Of a stretch of DNA of 47,484 nucleotides, positions 8,630-22,238 are shown in pieces. Positions within the stretch are counted from its first letter, which is position 1, and every line of letters begins with the position of its first letter. Origin of the DNA: Pseudomonas sp. PB120 (GTDB lineage: Bacteria; Pseudomonadota; Gammaproteobacteria; Pseudomonadales; Pseudomonadaceae); assembly GCF_009761815.1 (NCBI RefSeq), contig NZ_RWIN01000023.1, positions 1-47,484 of the forward strand, read 5' to 3'. Below the pieces are notes generated by a model. The model worked only from the letters and a program-made list of their open reading frames with translations, did not search any database and was not told the origin of the DNA. A program made the position numbers and the translations under genes.

Positions 8630-10927
8630 TCAAAGATTCTCGTACCGGTTCATGTCCAGCACGCCCTCTTCCACTGGATCAGTCTCGTGGACGTACTTAC
8701 TCAGATCATGGAAATAGAACCAGAACTGCGGATGACTCCGGCGGATTCCCCAACGTTCGACGATTTTCTCGAAGCGGTTGGCGTCCTTGGCATTTTCCAT
8801 GGCATCGACGAAAGCCGGCACCTGTTCCGCCGGAATGTTGAACATGAAGTTCGGATAGCTACTGAGGACACCGGGGAAAATGGTCAGGGTGTCGAGCCCT
8901 GGCTGATAACGCAGCGACTCACCGAGCAGGAACGCTACGTTGCTGTGGGCCCGGTTGCGCAACAGGCTGTAGACCTCGCGCTTGCCGCTGGCGGTTTCAA
9001 TGCGCAGCATCGTCGCTTCCGGCAATTGATCAATAACCTTCAGCCCCGCCGCCGGCCGCGACGCCAGGCGACTCAGGGCCTGCTCGGCACTCTGCAAGGC
9101 CGGATCGATGTTCGGCCGCGAGCAATAGGCGCCGTCGCAGCGGTTGATCGGGTCAGGCTTGGCGTTGAGGTCGCCATAGCGGGCCAGCAACTGCAGGGCG
9201 AAATCGCGCTTGGGGTCTTTGGCGTCGAGTTTCAGTGCGGTCGGCTTGTCATCGTCGATGGCCTCGTAATCCAGCCACATCTTGAATTTGCCACTGCTTT
9301 GGTACCAATCGTCGAGGTAACCGTCCCGGGAATCGGCCGGCATCAGACGCAGGAAATTCTGTTCGGCGCCGTTGCGGATCAAATCGAAATACAGGCGCGT
9401 CTGCGCCTGATGGGAGACGTTGCCGAACACGTCGAAGTTGACCGCCAACTGGTAATACGTGCGCTCCAGCAACGGAAAATCGAAGAGCCACATCGTTTGC
9501 GGCACATCACCGATCAAGCCCTTGTTCACCGAGGCGCTGTCGAAATGGCGGAAGATGCTCAGCAAGGCGTTGTCATTGCCGGCCCACAAGGTTGACCAAC
9601 TCGGTGCCGGCGCATCGGCGTAGCTGTCCCGGCGCAGCGCTTCGTACGCGTTGCGCTTGTCACGATAGTCGTGCCACAGGCTCAGGACGCTGCCGACGTC
9701 GTCGTTCTGTCCCGGCATGGCCAGCAACGGCGTGGCCTGGCCGCGGTAGGCCGGGTCGATGATGTAGAGATCGTGCTCCGGCGCCTGGAACAGCGCCCAG
9801 AAATTGTCACGAATCACGTCCGTGGCGATCTGACCCCGGCAGACCGGGCCGCGAATAAAGGTGCGCACGAAGTATTCGGCGTTATCGAGCATGAACTGGT
9901 AACGCGCCTGCGCCGGGATGGCTTCAAACGTGGCGAACGGATTCGCCCGGCGCTCCGGCCCGTATCCGGGCAACGCGTTGACCTGCCAGTTGCCGTTATA
10001 GAAGAGGCTTTTGATCCGCGCCATTTTCGGCGCGCTCAGCGGATACGTGATGTGGGTTTTCTGCACAATCACGCCCTGCACCGGCCACAAACGGTAGTAC
10101 ACCTGGGTGCCGGGATCGTCGTTCGGGCGACGGGTATTGATCAGGTCAATCGGCTGGCCGGTCGGCGTGCGCGAACGCACCCACTGAAAGAAGTGCCCCG
10201 GCTCACCGTCCTTGAAGTAAATGTGGGCAAGGAACCAGTGCTCGAACAACCAGCGCCCCACCAGGCTTTGCCGCGAGCCAGGCGAATTGAGCAGGTTCTC
10301 CCATTGCACCACCTGCAACGCTTCTCTCGCAGAAGGCACCAGGCCTTGTTCATCGATGGGCGCACCGGACGCCAGCCAGCGCTGCAGCGTCTGGTATTGC
10401 TGGTCGGTCAGGCCGGTGACTGCCAGTGGCATGCCTTCCTTCGGATGAGCGCTGGCGTAGCCGTCGAACTCGGCCGGCATGGCGCACCTATTTTCCCGGT
10501 TCAGACCCAGGACGATGTCTTCCGGCAATTTGGCGTTTGGCGTTAGCGGCGTTTTGTGGCCCAGCTCCAGCATCCGCGCCATCAAGGCAGCCTGACTGCC
10601 CTGGTTGTCGATGACCGGATAAAAGCCCTTTTGCTGCCAGGCGTGCTTGCCGAAGGCGTCATAAAACAAACGGGTCGGTGCAGCGGCAACGCTGCGTTCG
10701 CCGTCATAAACCGGCACTTTGGTCGCGCCACGGGCAGCGCCCTCGCCGCTGCCCAAGTTGAGCTGGCACGCGGAATCATTGCAGGCATGGCAGGCGACGC
10801 ACTTCTCGGTAAAGATCGGCTGAATATCGCGGCTATAGGAAATTGCAGAGGGAATCGCCGGTCCTTGCGCAGCGGCACCGTAGCTAATAAGCAGCAAGAA
10901 AATGCTGGTGATGACGCGATACGACAT
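8630..10927 (-). CDS. cti: Periplasmic cis/trans fatty acid isomerase Cti
   Basis: Heme-containing enzyme that converts cis- to trans-unsaturated membrane fatty acids, stiffening the membrane quickly under solvent or heat stress. The protein has 765 residues, matching the family. A signal peptide covers residues 1-20 (VITSIFLLLISYGAAA), and a cytochrome c-type site CVACH lies at Cys43, Cys46 and His47. The start at 10927 (MSYRVITS) is preceded by AGGACCAGGG; the frame continues 30 codons further upstream but that extension would mask the signal peptide. It diverges from metH, sharing a roughly 155-bp intergenic region. Confidence 0.95.
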   Translation of the reverse strand: MSYRVITSIFLLLISYGAAAQGPAIPSAISYSRDIQPIFTEKCVACHACNDSACQLNLGSGEGAARGATKVPVYDGERSVAAAPTRLFYDAFGKHAWQQKGFYPVIDNQGSQAALMARMLELGHKTPLTPNAKLPEDIVLGLNRENRCAMPAEFDGYASAHPKEGMPLAVTGLTDQQYQTLQRWLASGAPIDEQGLVPSAREALQVVQWENLLNSPGSRQSLVGRWLFEHWFLAHIYFKDGEPGHFFQWVRSRTPTGQPIDLINTRRPNDDPGTQVYYRLWPVQGVIVQKTHITYPLSAPKMARIKSLFYNGNWQVNALPGYGPERRANPFATFEAIPAQARYQFMLDNAEYFVRTFIRGPVCRGQIATDVIRDNFWALFQAPEHDLYIIDPAYRGQATPLLAMPGQNDDVGSVLSLWHDYRDKRNAYEALRRDSYADAPAPSWSTLWAGNDNALLSIFRHFDSASVNKGLIGDVPQTMWLFDFPLLERTYYQLAVNFDVFGNVSHQAQTRLYFDLIRNGAEQNFLRLMPADSRDGYLDDWYQSSGKFKMWLDYEAIDDDKPTALKLDAKDPKRDFALQLLARYGDLNAKPDPINRCDGAYCSRPNIDPALQSAEQALSRLASRPAAGLKVIDQLPEATMLRIETASGKREVYSLLRNRAHSNVAFLLGESLRYQPGLDTLTIFPGVLSSYPNFMFNIPAEQVPAFVDAMENAKDANRFEKIVERWGIRRSHPQFWFYFHDLSKYVHETDPVEEGVLDMNRYENL

Positions 10928-11033
10928 GTCCCTGGTCCTGATCCTGAAAAAACGCCGCGATTCTACCGGTCCGACACCGGCACCAACATGAGCGATATTC
11001 ATGCAAAACCAAGACATGCTCTAAAAGCGCACA

Positions 11034-11046
11034 GGTTTGCTATGAT
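11034..11046 (+). promoter_or_regulatory. Possible extended -10 promoter of metH
   Basis: TTTGCTATGAT ending at 11046 fits an extended -10 (TGnTATGAT), 37 bp before the metH start. No good -35 hexamer is seen, which is tolerable for extended -10 promoters. Confidence 0.35.
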
Positions 11047-11082
11047 CCCGGCCCTTCGTCATGGTCTTTTCGAGTAGTCCCA

Positions 11083-14793
<3,711 letters not shown>

Positions 14794-14802
14794 TCCAGTG
14801 AG

Positions 14803-14831
14803 CTCTGGAGTCGACCCTGTCGGCTCCAGAG
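14803..14831. terminator. Hairpin between convergent metH and effector gene
   Basis: CTCTGGAG (14803-14810) and CTCCAGAG (14824-14831) pair perfectly, extended inward by CGAC/GTCG around a 3-base loop, with a single T-G mismatch. There is no clear T-tract on either side, so this is a likely but not classic bidirectional terminator. Confidence 0.6.
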
Positions 14832-14847
14832 TGTTGCCGATAGCAGA

Positions 14848-17800
14848 TCAGGTCATCGCGGCCTGCTCGGCCAGTTCACGGGACGTGAGTTCGCTCAGCA
14901 GGTTATTGCGGTCAACAAGGTTGTCCGAGTCCAGTTCTTTCAGTTCCTGATCGTACGCTGCATTGATTGACTCATACTTATCCTCCAGTGCCGCGTACTT
15001 ATCCGCAAAGTCCTGTTGAACCCGCCTAAATTCAGCCGGGTACTTTTCTTCCAGATAGTCCCTCCAGTATTTGCGCGCAATCAGTTGGTCGTTGAACAAC
15101 GTGGTCTGCTCCTGGGCGATGATGCTGGCATAGGCTTGATCCAGATCCGCAGCCGCCACTCGCGCCATGTTGGCAAAGTGCATGCTTTTGGGTTGATCGG
15201 GAAGATCCAGGCGTTGTGCCAGGCCGATGCGATAGGCCAGGCGGACTTCCGCCTCATCAATCCCCGGATGAGCAGCGATTTTGGTACTGGCGACCTCTTC
15301 CACCTGCGACAGGCGAAACAGCCGCCTGGACAGTTTGAGCAGCTCGCGACCTTTATGCTCAGGAGCAATGGACTTCAAAGCCTCGTACTCGAACACCTCG
15401 ACTTCCAGTTCGTTGAACAAAAGGATTCGGCCGTCACCGCAGGTCGCCCTGTACCGTAGCGCTCTTGCCAGGCCCATCAGGCGCTCCCTCAGCCGCTTGT
15501 CAGCATAAGCCGACTCCATGACGCGCCAGACCCGCCGGGTCAGACCGAGGCGATCCACGCTAAAATCCCGGGTATGGCGCAGCTGCGACAGGATGTAGGC
15601 AAAATCATGGGTGGTATCCTGCTCCATCAAGGCGTCCCACGTGGCGTGCTTTTCCGAGTCCGCCGCAACGCCACTGAACCACCGTTCTTTCTGGGCGGCG
15701 CCTGACTCTTGTTCAGGATGCACATCGGCCTCGTCAGACTCCGACGATCCCCCATCGCCAAATCCCGCCATCTGTTCATCGATATCCATGACAGTGAAAC
15801 CTAACCCTCGCCCGGTTTCCCGCAAGTATCCCTGCAAGCGGATGAACTCATCAGGCTCCAACAGGTTATCGAACAGGTTGGTGCCGGCCATCAGATTCGC
15901 GTGTTGCGGTGCAAATGCTGCTTGAGGGATGGTGGATATCTGGTTGTTCCTAAGGTCTAAAGTGGTCAGTTCGGGTGCCTGCAGTACCCCCGTCGGCCAA
16001 TCGCCCAGGGTGTTGCCACGCAGATCCAGACCTTGCAGCTGGTCGAGACCGGTCATGTCAAATTCGCTCAGGTAATTTTCGCCCAGGTTCAGCCATTGCA
16101 GGCGCGGCAACGCACGCAATTGGCGCTGTAAAGGCTCGTTGGTGCGAATGTCCACGAAAGTGGCATTCAGGCGGGTCAGATCCTGGCACTGGGTCACTGC
16201 CTCGGGCAAGTTGCCCAAGCCGTTCTGGCTGAGCGTCAGGCTGCGCAAGCGTGGAAAAGAACGCAAGAACCCTTCGGAATTCGCCGATAGCCCGACGCCA
16301 GTGAGGTTGAGTTCCACAACATGATTGAAAATGAACGGCATAGCGGGCGGATCGCCGATGAGCAGGCCGGTAAAGTCGAGCGTCCCCTCCACTCCGGGCG
16401 CGTCGGTTAGCGTGAGACGCCAGCTTTCCAGCAATCGGTCAGCGGCCCGACGACGGTCCACAGCGTTCACCCATGCGTTACGCAAGCGTGAAGCCGGGGC
16501 ATTGATCCATTCATTGAAACGATTGACCAGTTGTGTTTGTTGCTGCTCCCATTGCATCAGCCGTGCATCAATCTCCGTCAACCCCAGGCCTTGGGCCAGC
16601 CATGCATTGATTCGCTCAGCGACTTCGGCCTCGCCCAGTTGCGGATCAAGGCGCTGCAGCCGGGCGTCAAAAGCCTGCGGCAAAGTAATGTCATTTGGCG
16701 CAAGATTTTGCGGCAATAGAAGCTCCGGCTGCTCCCACACTTCGACCGGGAAAAATTCGGGATCTCCGCCGGTGCGACCTGCCGCCAGATGCGCCCGCGT
16801 GATGCCCATCGGCGTCGGGAGCACCGCGCGCTCACCGAAGGCGCGCACTGCCGCCAGGCTTTGCGGGCTCAATCGGCAACCTTGCAGCAGGGTCCCCCCC
16901 AGGAGTCGATCATGACCGGTCAACGCCTCTGTCGGGATTTCGGTGATGGCACTGTTATTGAGGCCCAGAAGACGTAGTCGGGGTAACGAAAGCGCACCCT
17001 CTGGCCAGCGAGTGATGCCTGTACTCCCCAGGTACAGACTCTGCAGATTCCTCAACGCACTGACGTCCAGTGTGCCTACCCGGTTTAACGACAGGTTCAG
17101 CGTTTGCAAAGAGGACAGGCGATTGATCCTGGCTTGCGACGTCGCCGTGATGGTCAACTCGTTAATCGAAAGGTCGAGCTCGGTCAGTTCGGTCAGTACT
17201 TCGAGCGCCTGGGGCACTTCGGTCAGTCGGTTGGCGCTGAGTTCAAGGGTGCGCAGTTGCGGGAACGCTCGCAAGAAGTCATTGACCTGGGCGGTCGTCA
17301 GACGGCAGGCGGTCAGGTTCAGGCGACGAATATGAGCAAACACCGTATCGCCCAGTGCAGGCAGATCACCGATAGGTCCCATTCTTGTCAGGTCGAGCCA
17401 CTCGTTGATGAATTCGCGAGATGCCGACGATGGTCCCGCCACCGGTTCGCCTGGTGCATATTGGGCACGCAAGCTGTTACGTGCACATTCACGAATCCTG
17501 TTGGCAATCTCCTCGCGACGATGAGTCGGGACCTCCTGCCCTTCAACCCTGACAGGGGCGTCCTGCCACGTATTCAACGCCAGATCCAATGTCCTGCGCT
17601 GTTGGTGCAGGGCGTCGACCCGTTCGAGCAGTGCCGTGCCCATTACACCGTCGGCATTGAACCGCGCCAACGCGTCGTTAGCGAAGGAAATATCCATGGG
17701 CGCCAGCGAGGCAAGTTGATCACGGCAGTAATCCGTGACCATCTGTGATTCATCCACCAGATGCGCCGGATTGTCGTGCACGTAATTGTAGGCCTTGCGC

Positions 17801-20800
17801 CACGCCTGAGGCTCCAGGGCTCCCCACTTTAACCTCAAGCCACGCCAAAGCGCTTCATGCTCCGTATAGAGCTCGTCAGGCAGGTCCGGGATCGCCATGA
17901 AGTGCGAGTCCAGGGTCTGGAGCACCGGCAGATCCAGCACCCCTGTCGGCCAACGGCCGGGTTGACCGGGTTGGCCGACCAACTTCAGGGAACGCAGGCG
18001 CGTCAACTTGCTGAAGTCCATCAAGCCCGCGTCCCCCGTCAGAGAGAGGACCTCAAGCTGTGTCATGCCCTCCAGTGCGCGCAGGAATTGGGGCGCATAC
18101 GCCTGCCCATTGGTTTCAAGGCGCAGCTCGGTCACCGTGGTCCATTCAGACAGTTTCCCCGCCAGGGCGGCTATATCCTGCCCTTCAACGAGAATGTCGA
18201 GCTTCTTGACCTGCGCAAACCTTGCCAGCAGTGCTGGAGCGGTGTCGGTGGTGAGCTGGCCACTTTTGAGCCGCAAGCTTTTCACATGACTGAAGTCGGC
18301 GTCCCACTCGGGTAATGCATCTCCCCCCCTCAAGTCCAGTTCAAATTCAGGTTCAAGCCCTCGATAGAGCCCATTGCGCCAGCACTGGATCACTCTTTCT
18401 GCCTGAATCCGGCGCGCGATTTGCCTGGCGCCGGTCCCGATCCAATTGCTTAGCTGGCGGGACAGTCCTTGGAATTCCCGCATACGGTTATTCAGCAGGT
18501 TGAAAACCTGCTGATGGCTGTCGCCGGCGCTCAGGCGGCTGTTGATGAACTGATTGGCTTGTTCATCGGAAATGTTCGGGTAGAGCACTCGTACCCGGGT
18601 AACCAATCCGGCATCGGGCAAGTCGGGGAACCCGGCCCCGCGACCGCTGGCCAGATAACCGACCTGGCCTGAAGGCAGGCGCAGGGACGGCGCCGGCCCG
18701 TCGATGGGACGTTGGTTGAGCACGCGCGCCATCTCCTCGCGGTGGGAGCTGGCATAGTTGGCCAATTCCTCACGCAAGGCCTGGCCCTGATGACCTTGCA
18801 GGTTATCCCGGGAAGCCTGGGGCAGGACCTCCACCAGCGATTCGAAAAGATTGCGCCCATGGGCAGGAATGCTATTCAGTGCCACGCCCTGCGCATTGAA
18901 TGCCCGGTAAGTACCCAGGCTTTCTAGCAGATAGAAGCCGGGCCTCGCGGTTGCGCTGCCGACGCTGTCCAACAGCGGCCCCCTGATGAACCCGGCGCGC
19001 ACTTCCACGCGCATCTGCGCGGACCAGCCGGGCATGTATTGCAGGTTGTGCAATGCCAAACGATCACTGGCCAGCGAGGCCATGCTGTCCAGGCGTAAGC
19101 CACACAGAGCACGATTAAGGGCGGCTTGCTGAAGATGCAGGCGAATCGCCTTGGCCTGGCGCAAGGACATTTTGCCGCTACTGCGCAATCGTGCCAAATC
19201 GCTGCCACGGGAGCCATTGAGCACATCCTGGGCGGCCTCGGTCGACAGCGTTGGAAAACTGCGCTGCAGGCGCTGGATATCGGGATTGGATGTCGATTCC
19301 GGCGTGTGCAGACGATTGAACATTGACTGTCTGCGATTCAGCGCCTGATCGGCAAGCCGGTCCCTGAACACCTGTACCCGGTCCGCCCCGGGTCCCGCGC
19401 CGTGCGCACCCAGCAGTTGAATTTTTTGCTGTTCGTCGAGCGCCGTCAGCACGATCTCCGGCAGCTTGCCGGCGCGGACTTCGGCTCGAGTGATCTTGAT
19501 CGTTGGCCGGGTACTGTCCTCCCCCGCCTGCGCAGCGTAGCGCCGGGAAGTGCCCCAGTATTCAGCTCCCTCGAACACTTCCACTACTTCTTCAACCGGC
19601 CAGTTGGGCAGCTCGAGGGCCAATGGCACCGTAACCTCGGAGGTTGCATTCAGGCGAGTACCACGTCGCAGTCCCATAATGAATTCATCCACCCGCTGAT
19701 CGGCGCTGAACGCAGCGAGCGTCTCTGCCAGGCGCGGCGGCGGTGGCTGATGATCGATGTGCATCTGGCGCAAGGCATCGTCACTGACCCCGCTGACCTC
19801 AGAGATTTGCAGCAACTGGGCATCGGAGAAGACATCCATCTGCGTGCCGATACGGCGTAACAGCGTCAGGCGATCCCACTCCAGCGGCCGCTCATCCAGG
19901 TGGCGCCAGGCTCCGAGCTGGTTGTGCTGCAAGATCGGCTGGAAAGCTTCCGGGTCAGTGGGGTGCTGGATTCGCCACTGTTGCAGTTCGGGGTCGTAGG
20001 TTTTCTCGTAGGCATTGCCCTCGAGCTTGATGAAGGTTTTACCTTCCACCTCGTATTGACCAAATGCATTCGGTGCCACGCCTTCGAGTGAAACGCTGCT
20101 TTTGTACGCCACCAGGTCGGGGTTCCACAGGCGCGGCTCGCCGAACGGCGTGGTGACTTTGCGCATGCCATCGATGAAGCGCGAAGCCGTTATCGGTGGT
20201 GCCTTGCTGGCCACTGCGCCCAGCACCGCCATGAAGGCCACGTTCTGCATGACTGATGTGAGATGCCCCCAGGCCTCTTCGGCATCGCCCTCCTTCCAGG
20301 CTTCCACGCCCTGATACACCTCACGGCCCAGTTGCACCGCGGTCACCAGCAGCATCACTTCGCCAAGGCCAGGAACGAAGAACGCGCCGACGTTGAGGAT
20401 GTTCAAGCCCCATTCGGCCAGGTGTTCGAGGCGTTCGATCCAGGCCCGGTGATCGACCGCAGCCGTCGGCACCGCCAACAGCCTGGCGTTGGACTTGATC
20501 CTCGCCAGGTGGGCTTCGTAGCGCGCACCGAATACTTCAGTGTCAATGAACGTTTCGCTCAGGGCCAGGTTGGCGTCGTCGTTCCACACCTCTTCATACA
20601 TGCCGTCCTTGTAGGCTTCAGGGTTATAGGGTGGGCCCGGCCAGACCGGATTCGGATTCCAGCGATGGGTTTTGAGCTGGGCCTTGAGCCTGCGGAAAAA
20701 CCTCGGCGACTCGTCCTGAGGCAGCAATCCGGCGATAAAGCGCTGAAAGCTTCGCGAACGCAGCCGGGCGGCAAAGTCTTTGGCAAATGCGGCCAGCGAC

Positions 20801-21819
20801 GTGAATTCCTTGATCGGGTGTCTCGTGTCACCCGGGATGTAGACGATGATTCGCGCATGGGGGTCGATTGCCATACTCCAGACGGGTACCGGCAGGAATG
20901 CCTCGGCGATGTCCTCCAGGGTCGAGGTGGGTTTTCGGGACACAGGGCCAATGATCAACACATCGCTCAACTGCGAGCCCAGTGCCGTCAATTGGCTAAA
21001 CGCCACCGCCCGGCCGTCGATTTTGGGTTGCGGGCTAGCGTCGAGTACCGCCAGCAAGGTCGCATACGCCGACTCGCTGATGTGCGATTTCATTCGCGCG
21101 ATGTGTACTTGCAGGCGCATCAGGTCTTTGTTGGCCGTGATCGTCTGCTCACGCACGGTAGCGCTGGTACCCGGCGCATCGAACACAGTGCTCAGGTGAG
21201 CCTGATACTGCTGGCCCAGGTCCAGTTGCCGGCACAGTTTGGCGAACTCCGCAGGCTTGATCGACAACTTGTCGCGGATCTTGTAGCGCGTACTCCAGAA
21301 CGGGTAGCGCTCTCGCGCATCGTAAAGTTCGTTCTGCAATGCCCCGGCAGGCGCCAGGGCACTGGTCTCCTGCAGGGCGACTTCATCAAAGGACTCATCG
21401 ACCTCGAAATTGCGCAACGCTGCCTGCAGCAATGTCTGCTCATCGGCCTGGTTGGGGGCTCGCAGGTGAAACAGCATGGTCTTGGTCGAATCGGGGGATT
21501 GGCCGAAGGTCTTGTTCATGGCCTCTGCCAGCAACGGCTTGGCAAATTCGGTGATGCCCTCGAAGTCCTTGAGGGTCTTGGCCAGTGCCTGGGTCGAGCT
21601 ATTGCTGCGCACCTGACTGTCGTCCAGCGCCAGGCGCAGCGCAGGCGACGCCTCGGCGTAAAGCTGCGGATAATTCCTGGCAAACTCCGCGGCCGGGTCC
21701 CTGGCCCGGGCGAGGTTGTCGATATGTGCGGGGGTGAGGTGTCGAGTCCAGTCGGGCAGGCGTTTCTTGATAAACGGAACATAAAACCCATGGTCCATGG
21801 GCGGGGAAAGCTCGGGCAT
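14848..21819 (-). CDS. Giant DUF6543-LRR-NEL protein, predicted E3 ubiquitin ligase effector
   Basis: A 2323-residue protein. The N-terminal half resembles the dermonecrotic-toxin-like (DUF6543) region: ARIIVYIPGDTRHPIKEF near residue 315, two hydrophobic helical stretches near 466-495 and 515-533, and a module starting FSDAQLLQISEVSG near 663. Three leucine-rich-repeat modules start near residues 1178, 1496 and 1833, each preceded by a helical linker and closed by a similar cap. Residues about 2047-2323 form a NEL domain (as in IpaH/SspH) with the catalytic CxD motif at Cys2127-Gly-Asp2129. NEL enzymes ubiquitinate eukaryotic host proteins and are usually secreted; no signal peptide, secretion genes or chaperone are visible here. 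The start at 21819 is chosen for AGGA 8 bp upstream; GTG 21837 and ATG 21828 are alternatives. Function is inferred from domains. Confidence 0.88.
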   Translation of the reverse strand: MPELSPPMDHGFYVPFIKKRLPDWTRHLTPAHIDNLARARDPAAEFARNYPQLYAEASPALRLALDDSQVRSNSSTQALAKTLKDFEGITEFAKPLLAEAMNKTFGQSPDSTKTMLFHLRAPNQADEQTLLQAALRNFEVDESFDEVALQETSALAPAGALQNELYDARERYPFWSTRYKIRDKLSIKPAEFAKLCRQLDLGQQYQAHLSTVFDAPGTSATVREQTITANKDLMRLQVHIARMKSHISESAYATLLAVLDASPQPKIDGRAVAFSQLTALGSQLSDVLIIGPVSRKPTSTLEDIAEAFLPVPVWSMAIDPHARIIVYIPGDTRHPIKEFTSLAAFAKDFAARLRSRSFQRFIAGLLPQDESPRFFRRLKAQLKTHRWNPNPVWPGPPYNPEAYKDGMYEEVWNDDANLALSETFIDTEVFGARYEAHLARIKSNARLLAVPTAAVDHRAWIERLEHLAEWGLNILNVGAFFVPGLGEVMLLVTAVQLGREVYQGVEAWKEGDAEEAWGHLTSVMQNVAFMAVLGAVASKAPPITASRFIDGMRKVTTPFGEPRLWNPDLVAYKSSVSLEGVAPNAFGQYEVEGKTFIKLEGNAYEKTYDPELQQWRIQHPTDPEAFQPILQHNQLGAWRHLDERPLEWDRLTLLRRIGTQMDVFSDAQLLQISEVSGVSDDALRQMHIDHQPPPPRLAETLAAFSADQRVDEFIMGLRRGTRLNATSEVTVPLALELPNWPVEEVVEVFEGAEYWGTSRRYAAQAGEDSTRPTIKITRAEVRAGKLPEIVLTALDEQQKIQLLGAHGAGPGADRVQVFRDRLADQALNRRQSMFNRLHTPESTSNPDIQRLQRSFPTLSTEAAQDVLNGSRGSDLARLRSSGKMSLRQAKAIRLHLQQAALNRALCGLRLDSMASLASDRLALHNLQYMPGWSAQMRVEVRAGFIRGPLLDSVGSATARPGFYLLESLGTYRAFNAQGVALNSIPAHGRNLFESLVEVLPQASRDNLQGHQGQALREELANYASSHREEMARVLNQRPIDGPAPSLRLPSGQVGYLASGRGAGFPDLPDAGLVTRVRVLYPNISDEQANQFINSRLSAGDSHQQVFNLLNNRMREFQGLSRQLSNWIGTGARQIARRIQAERVIQCWRNGLYRGLEPEFELDLRGGDALPEWDADFSHVKSLRLKSGQLTTDTAPALLARFAQVKKLDILVEGQDIAALAGKLSEWTTVTELRLETNGQAYAPQFLRALEGMTQLEVLSLTGDAGLMDFSKLTRLRSLKLVGQPGQPGRWPTGVLDLPVLQTLDSHFMAIPDLPDELYTEHEALWRGLRLKWGALEPQAWRKAYNYVHDNPAHLVDESQMVTDYCRDQLASLAPMDISFANDALARFNADGVMGTALLERVDALHQQRRTLDLALNTWQDAPVRVEGQEVPTHRREEIANRIRECARNSLRAQYAPGEPVAGPSSASREFINEWLDLTRMGPIGDLPALGDTVFAHIRRLNLTACRLTTAQVNDFLRAFPQLRTLELSANRLTEVPQALEVLTELTELDLSINELTITATSQARINRLSSLQTLNLSLNRVGTLDVSALRNLQSLYLGSTGITRWPEGALSLPRLRLLGLNNSAITEIPTEALTGHDRLLGGTLLQGCRLSPQSLAAVRAFGERAVLPTPMGITRAHLAAGRTGGDPEFFPVEVWEQPELLLPQNLAPNDITLPQAFDARLQRLDPQLGEAEVAERINAWLAQGLGLTEIDARLMQWEQQQTQLVNRFNEWINAPASRLRNAWVNAVDRRRAADRLLESWRLTLTDAPGVEGTLDFTGLLIGDPPAMPFIFNHVVELNLTGVGLSANSEGFLRSFPRLRSLTLSQNGLGNLPEAVTQCQDLTRLNATFVDIRTNEPLQRQLRALPRLQWLNLGENYLSEFDMTGLDQLQGLDLRGNTLGDWPTGVLQAPELTTLDLRNNQISTIPQAAFAPQHANLMAGTNLFDNLLEPDEFIRLQGYLRETGRGLGFTVMDIDEQMAGFGDGGSSESDEADVHPEQESGAAQKERWFSGVAADSEKHATWDALMEQDTTHDFAYILSQLRHTRDFSVDRLGLTRRVWRVMESAYADKRLRERLMGLARALRYRATCGDGRILLFNELEVEVFEYEALKSIAPEHKGRELLKLSRRLFRLSQVEEVASTKIAAHPGIDEAEVRLAYRIGLAQRLDLPDQPKSMHFANMARVAAADLDQAYASIIAQEQTTLFNDQLIARKYWRDYLEEKYPAEFRRVQQDFADKYAALEDKYESINAAYDQELKELDSDNLVDRNNLLSELTSRELAEQAAMT

Positions 21820-22012
21820 GACGTGCATCCTGATCACTGTGGTTGAAGCATCAGGAAATCACGGCCATCCAGCGCCATGGCGGTACATATTTATATTAGA
21901 CAGCAGGGCTGTTGGTACGGCAGTCAGAGGCAGACTCCGCAAAAGCCCGCCTCATTCACCCTCACGGTTGTTTGACTATGCTTACCGTTCAAATCTGCAT
22001 GACGAGGCGTTT

Positions 22013-22231
22013 ATGGACGATCCAGTCGACAACAAGCCGCCAACCTTCTGGCAAATGCTGCACAGCGTCATGGCGGCGGCGTTTGGCGTACAAAGCGGGA
22101 AGAACCGCGCGCGGGATTTCACCCACGGCAAACCTAGTCATTTTGTGGTGATAGGGATCCTGTTCACGGCAGTGTTTGCGCTGACGCTCTACGGCATCGT
22201 GCAACTGGTGGTGCACTTGGCCGGCGTCTGA
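22013..22231 (+). CDS. DUF2970 family small membrane protein
   Basis: A 72-residue protein with the DUF2970 pattern: TFWQMLHSVMAAAFGVQSGK at the N-terminal side, then RARDFTHGKPSHF, and one transmembrane helix near residues 45-69 (VVIGILFTAVFALTLYGI). Start 22013 is supported by GAGG about 6 bp upstream; an in-frame codon at 21797 would put the frame across the effector promoter region. Function is unknown. It is a conserved Pseudomonas gene, so it probably marks the original chromosome beside the large effector gene and is unlikely to be an immunity partner. Confidence 0.85.
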   Translation: MDDPVDNKPPTFWQMLHSVMAAAFGVQSGKNRARDFTHGKPSHFVVIGILFTAVFALTLYGIVQLVVHLAGV

Positions 22232-22238
22232 GCCAGGC

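Noticed and set aside
10980..11082. Riboswitch in the metH leader
   Set aside because: The leader is short and I see no SAH, SAM or cobalamin core motifs.
22013..22231. DUF2970 protein as an immunity protein for the giant effector
   Set aside because: It is a conserved family found without such effectors, lies on the opposite strand, and a NEL ligase needs no bacterial immunity.
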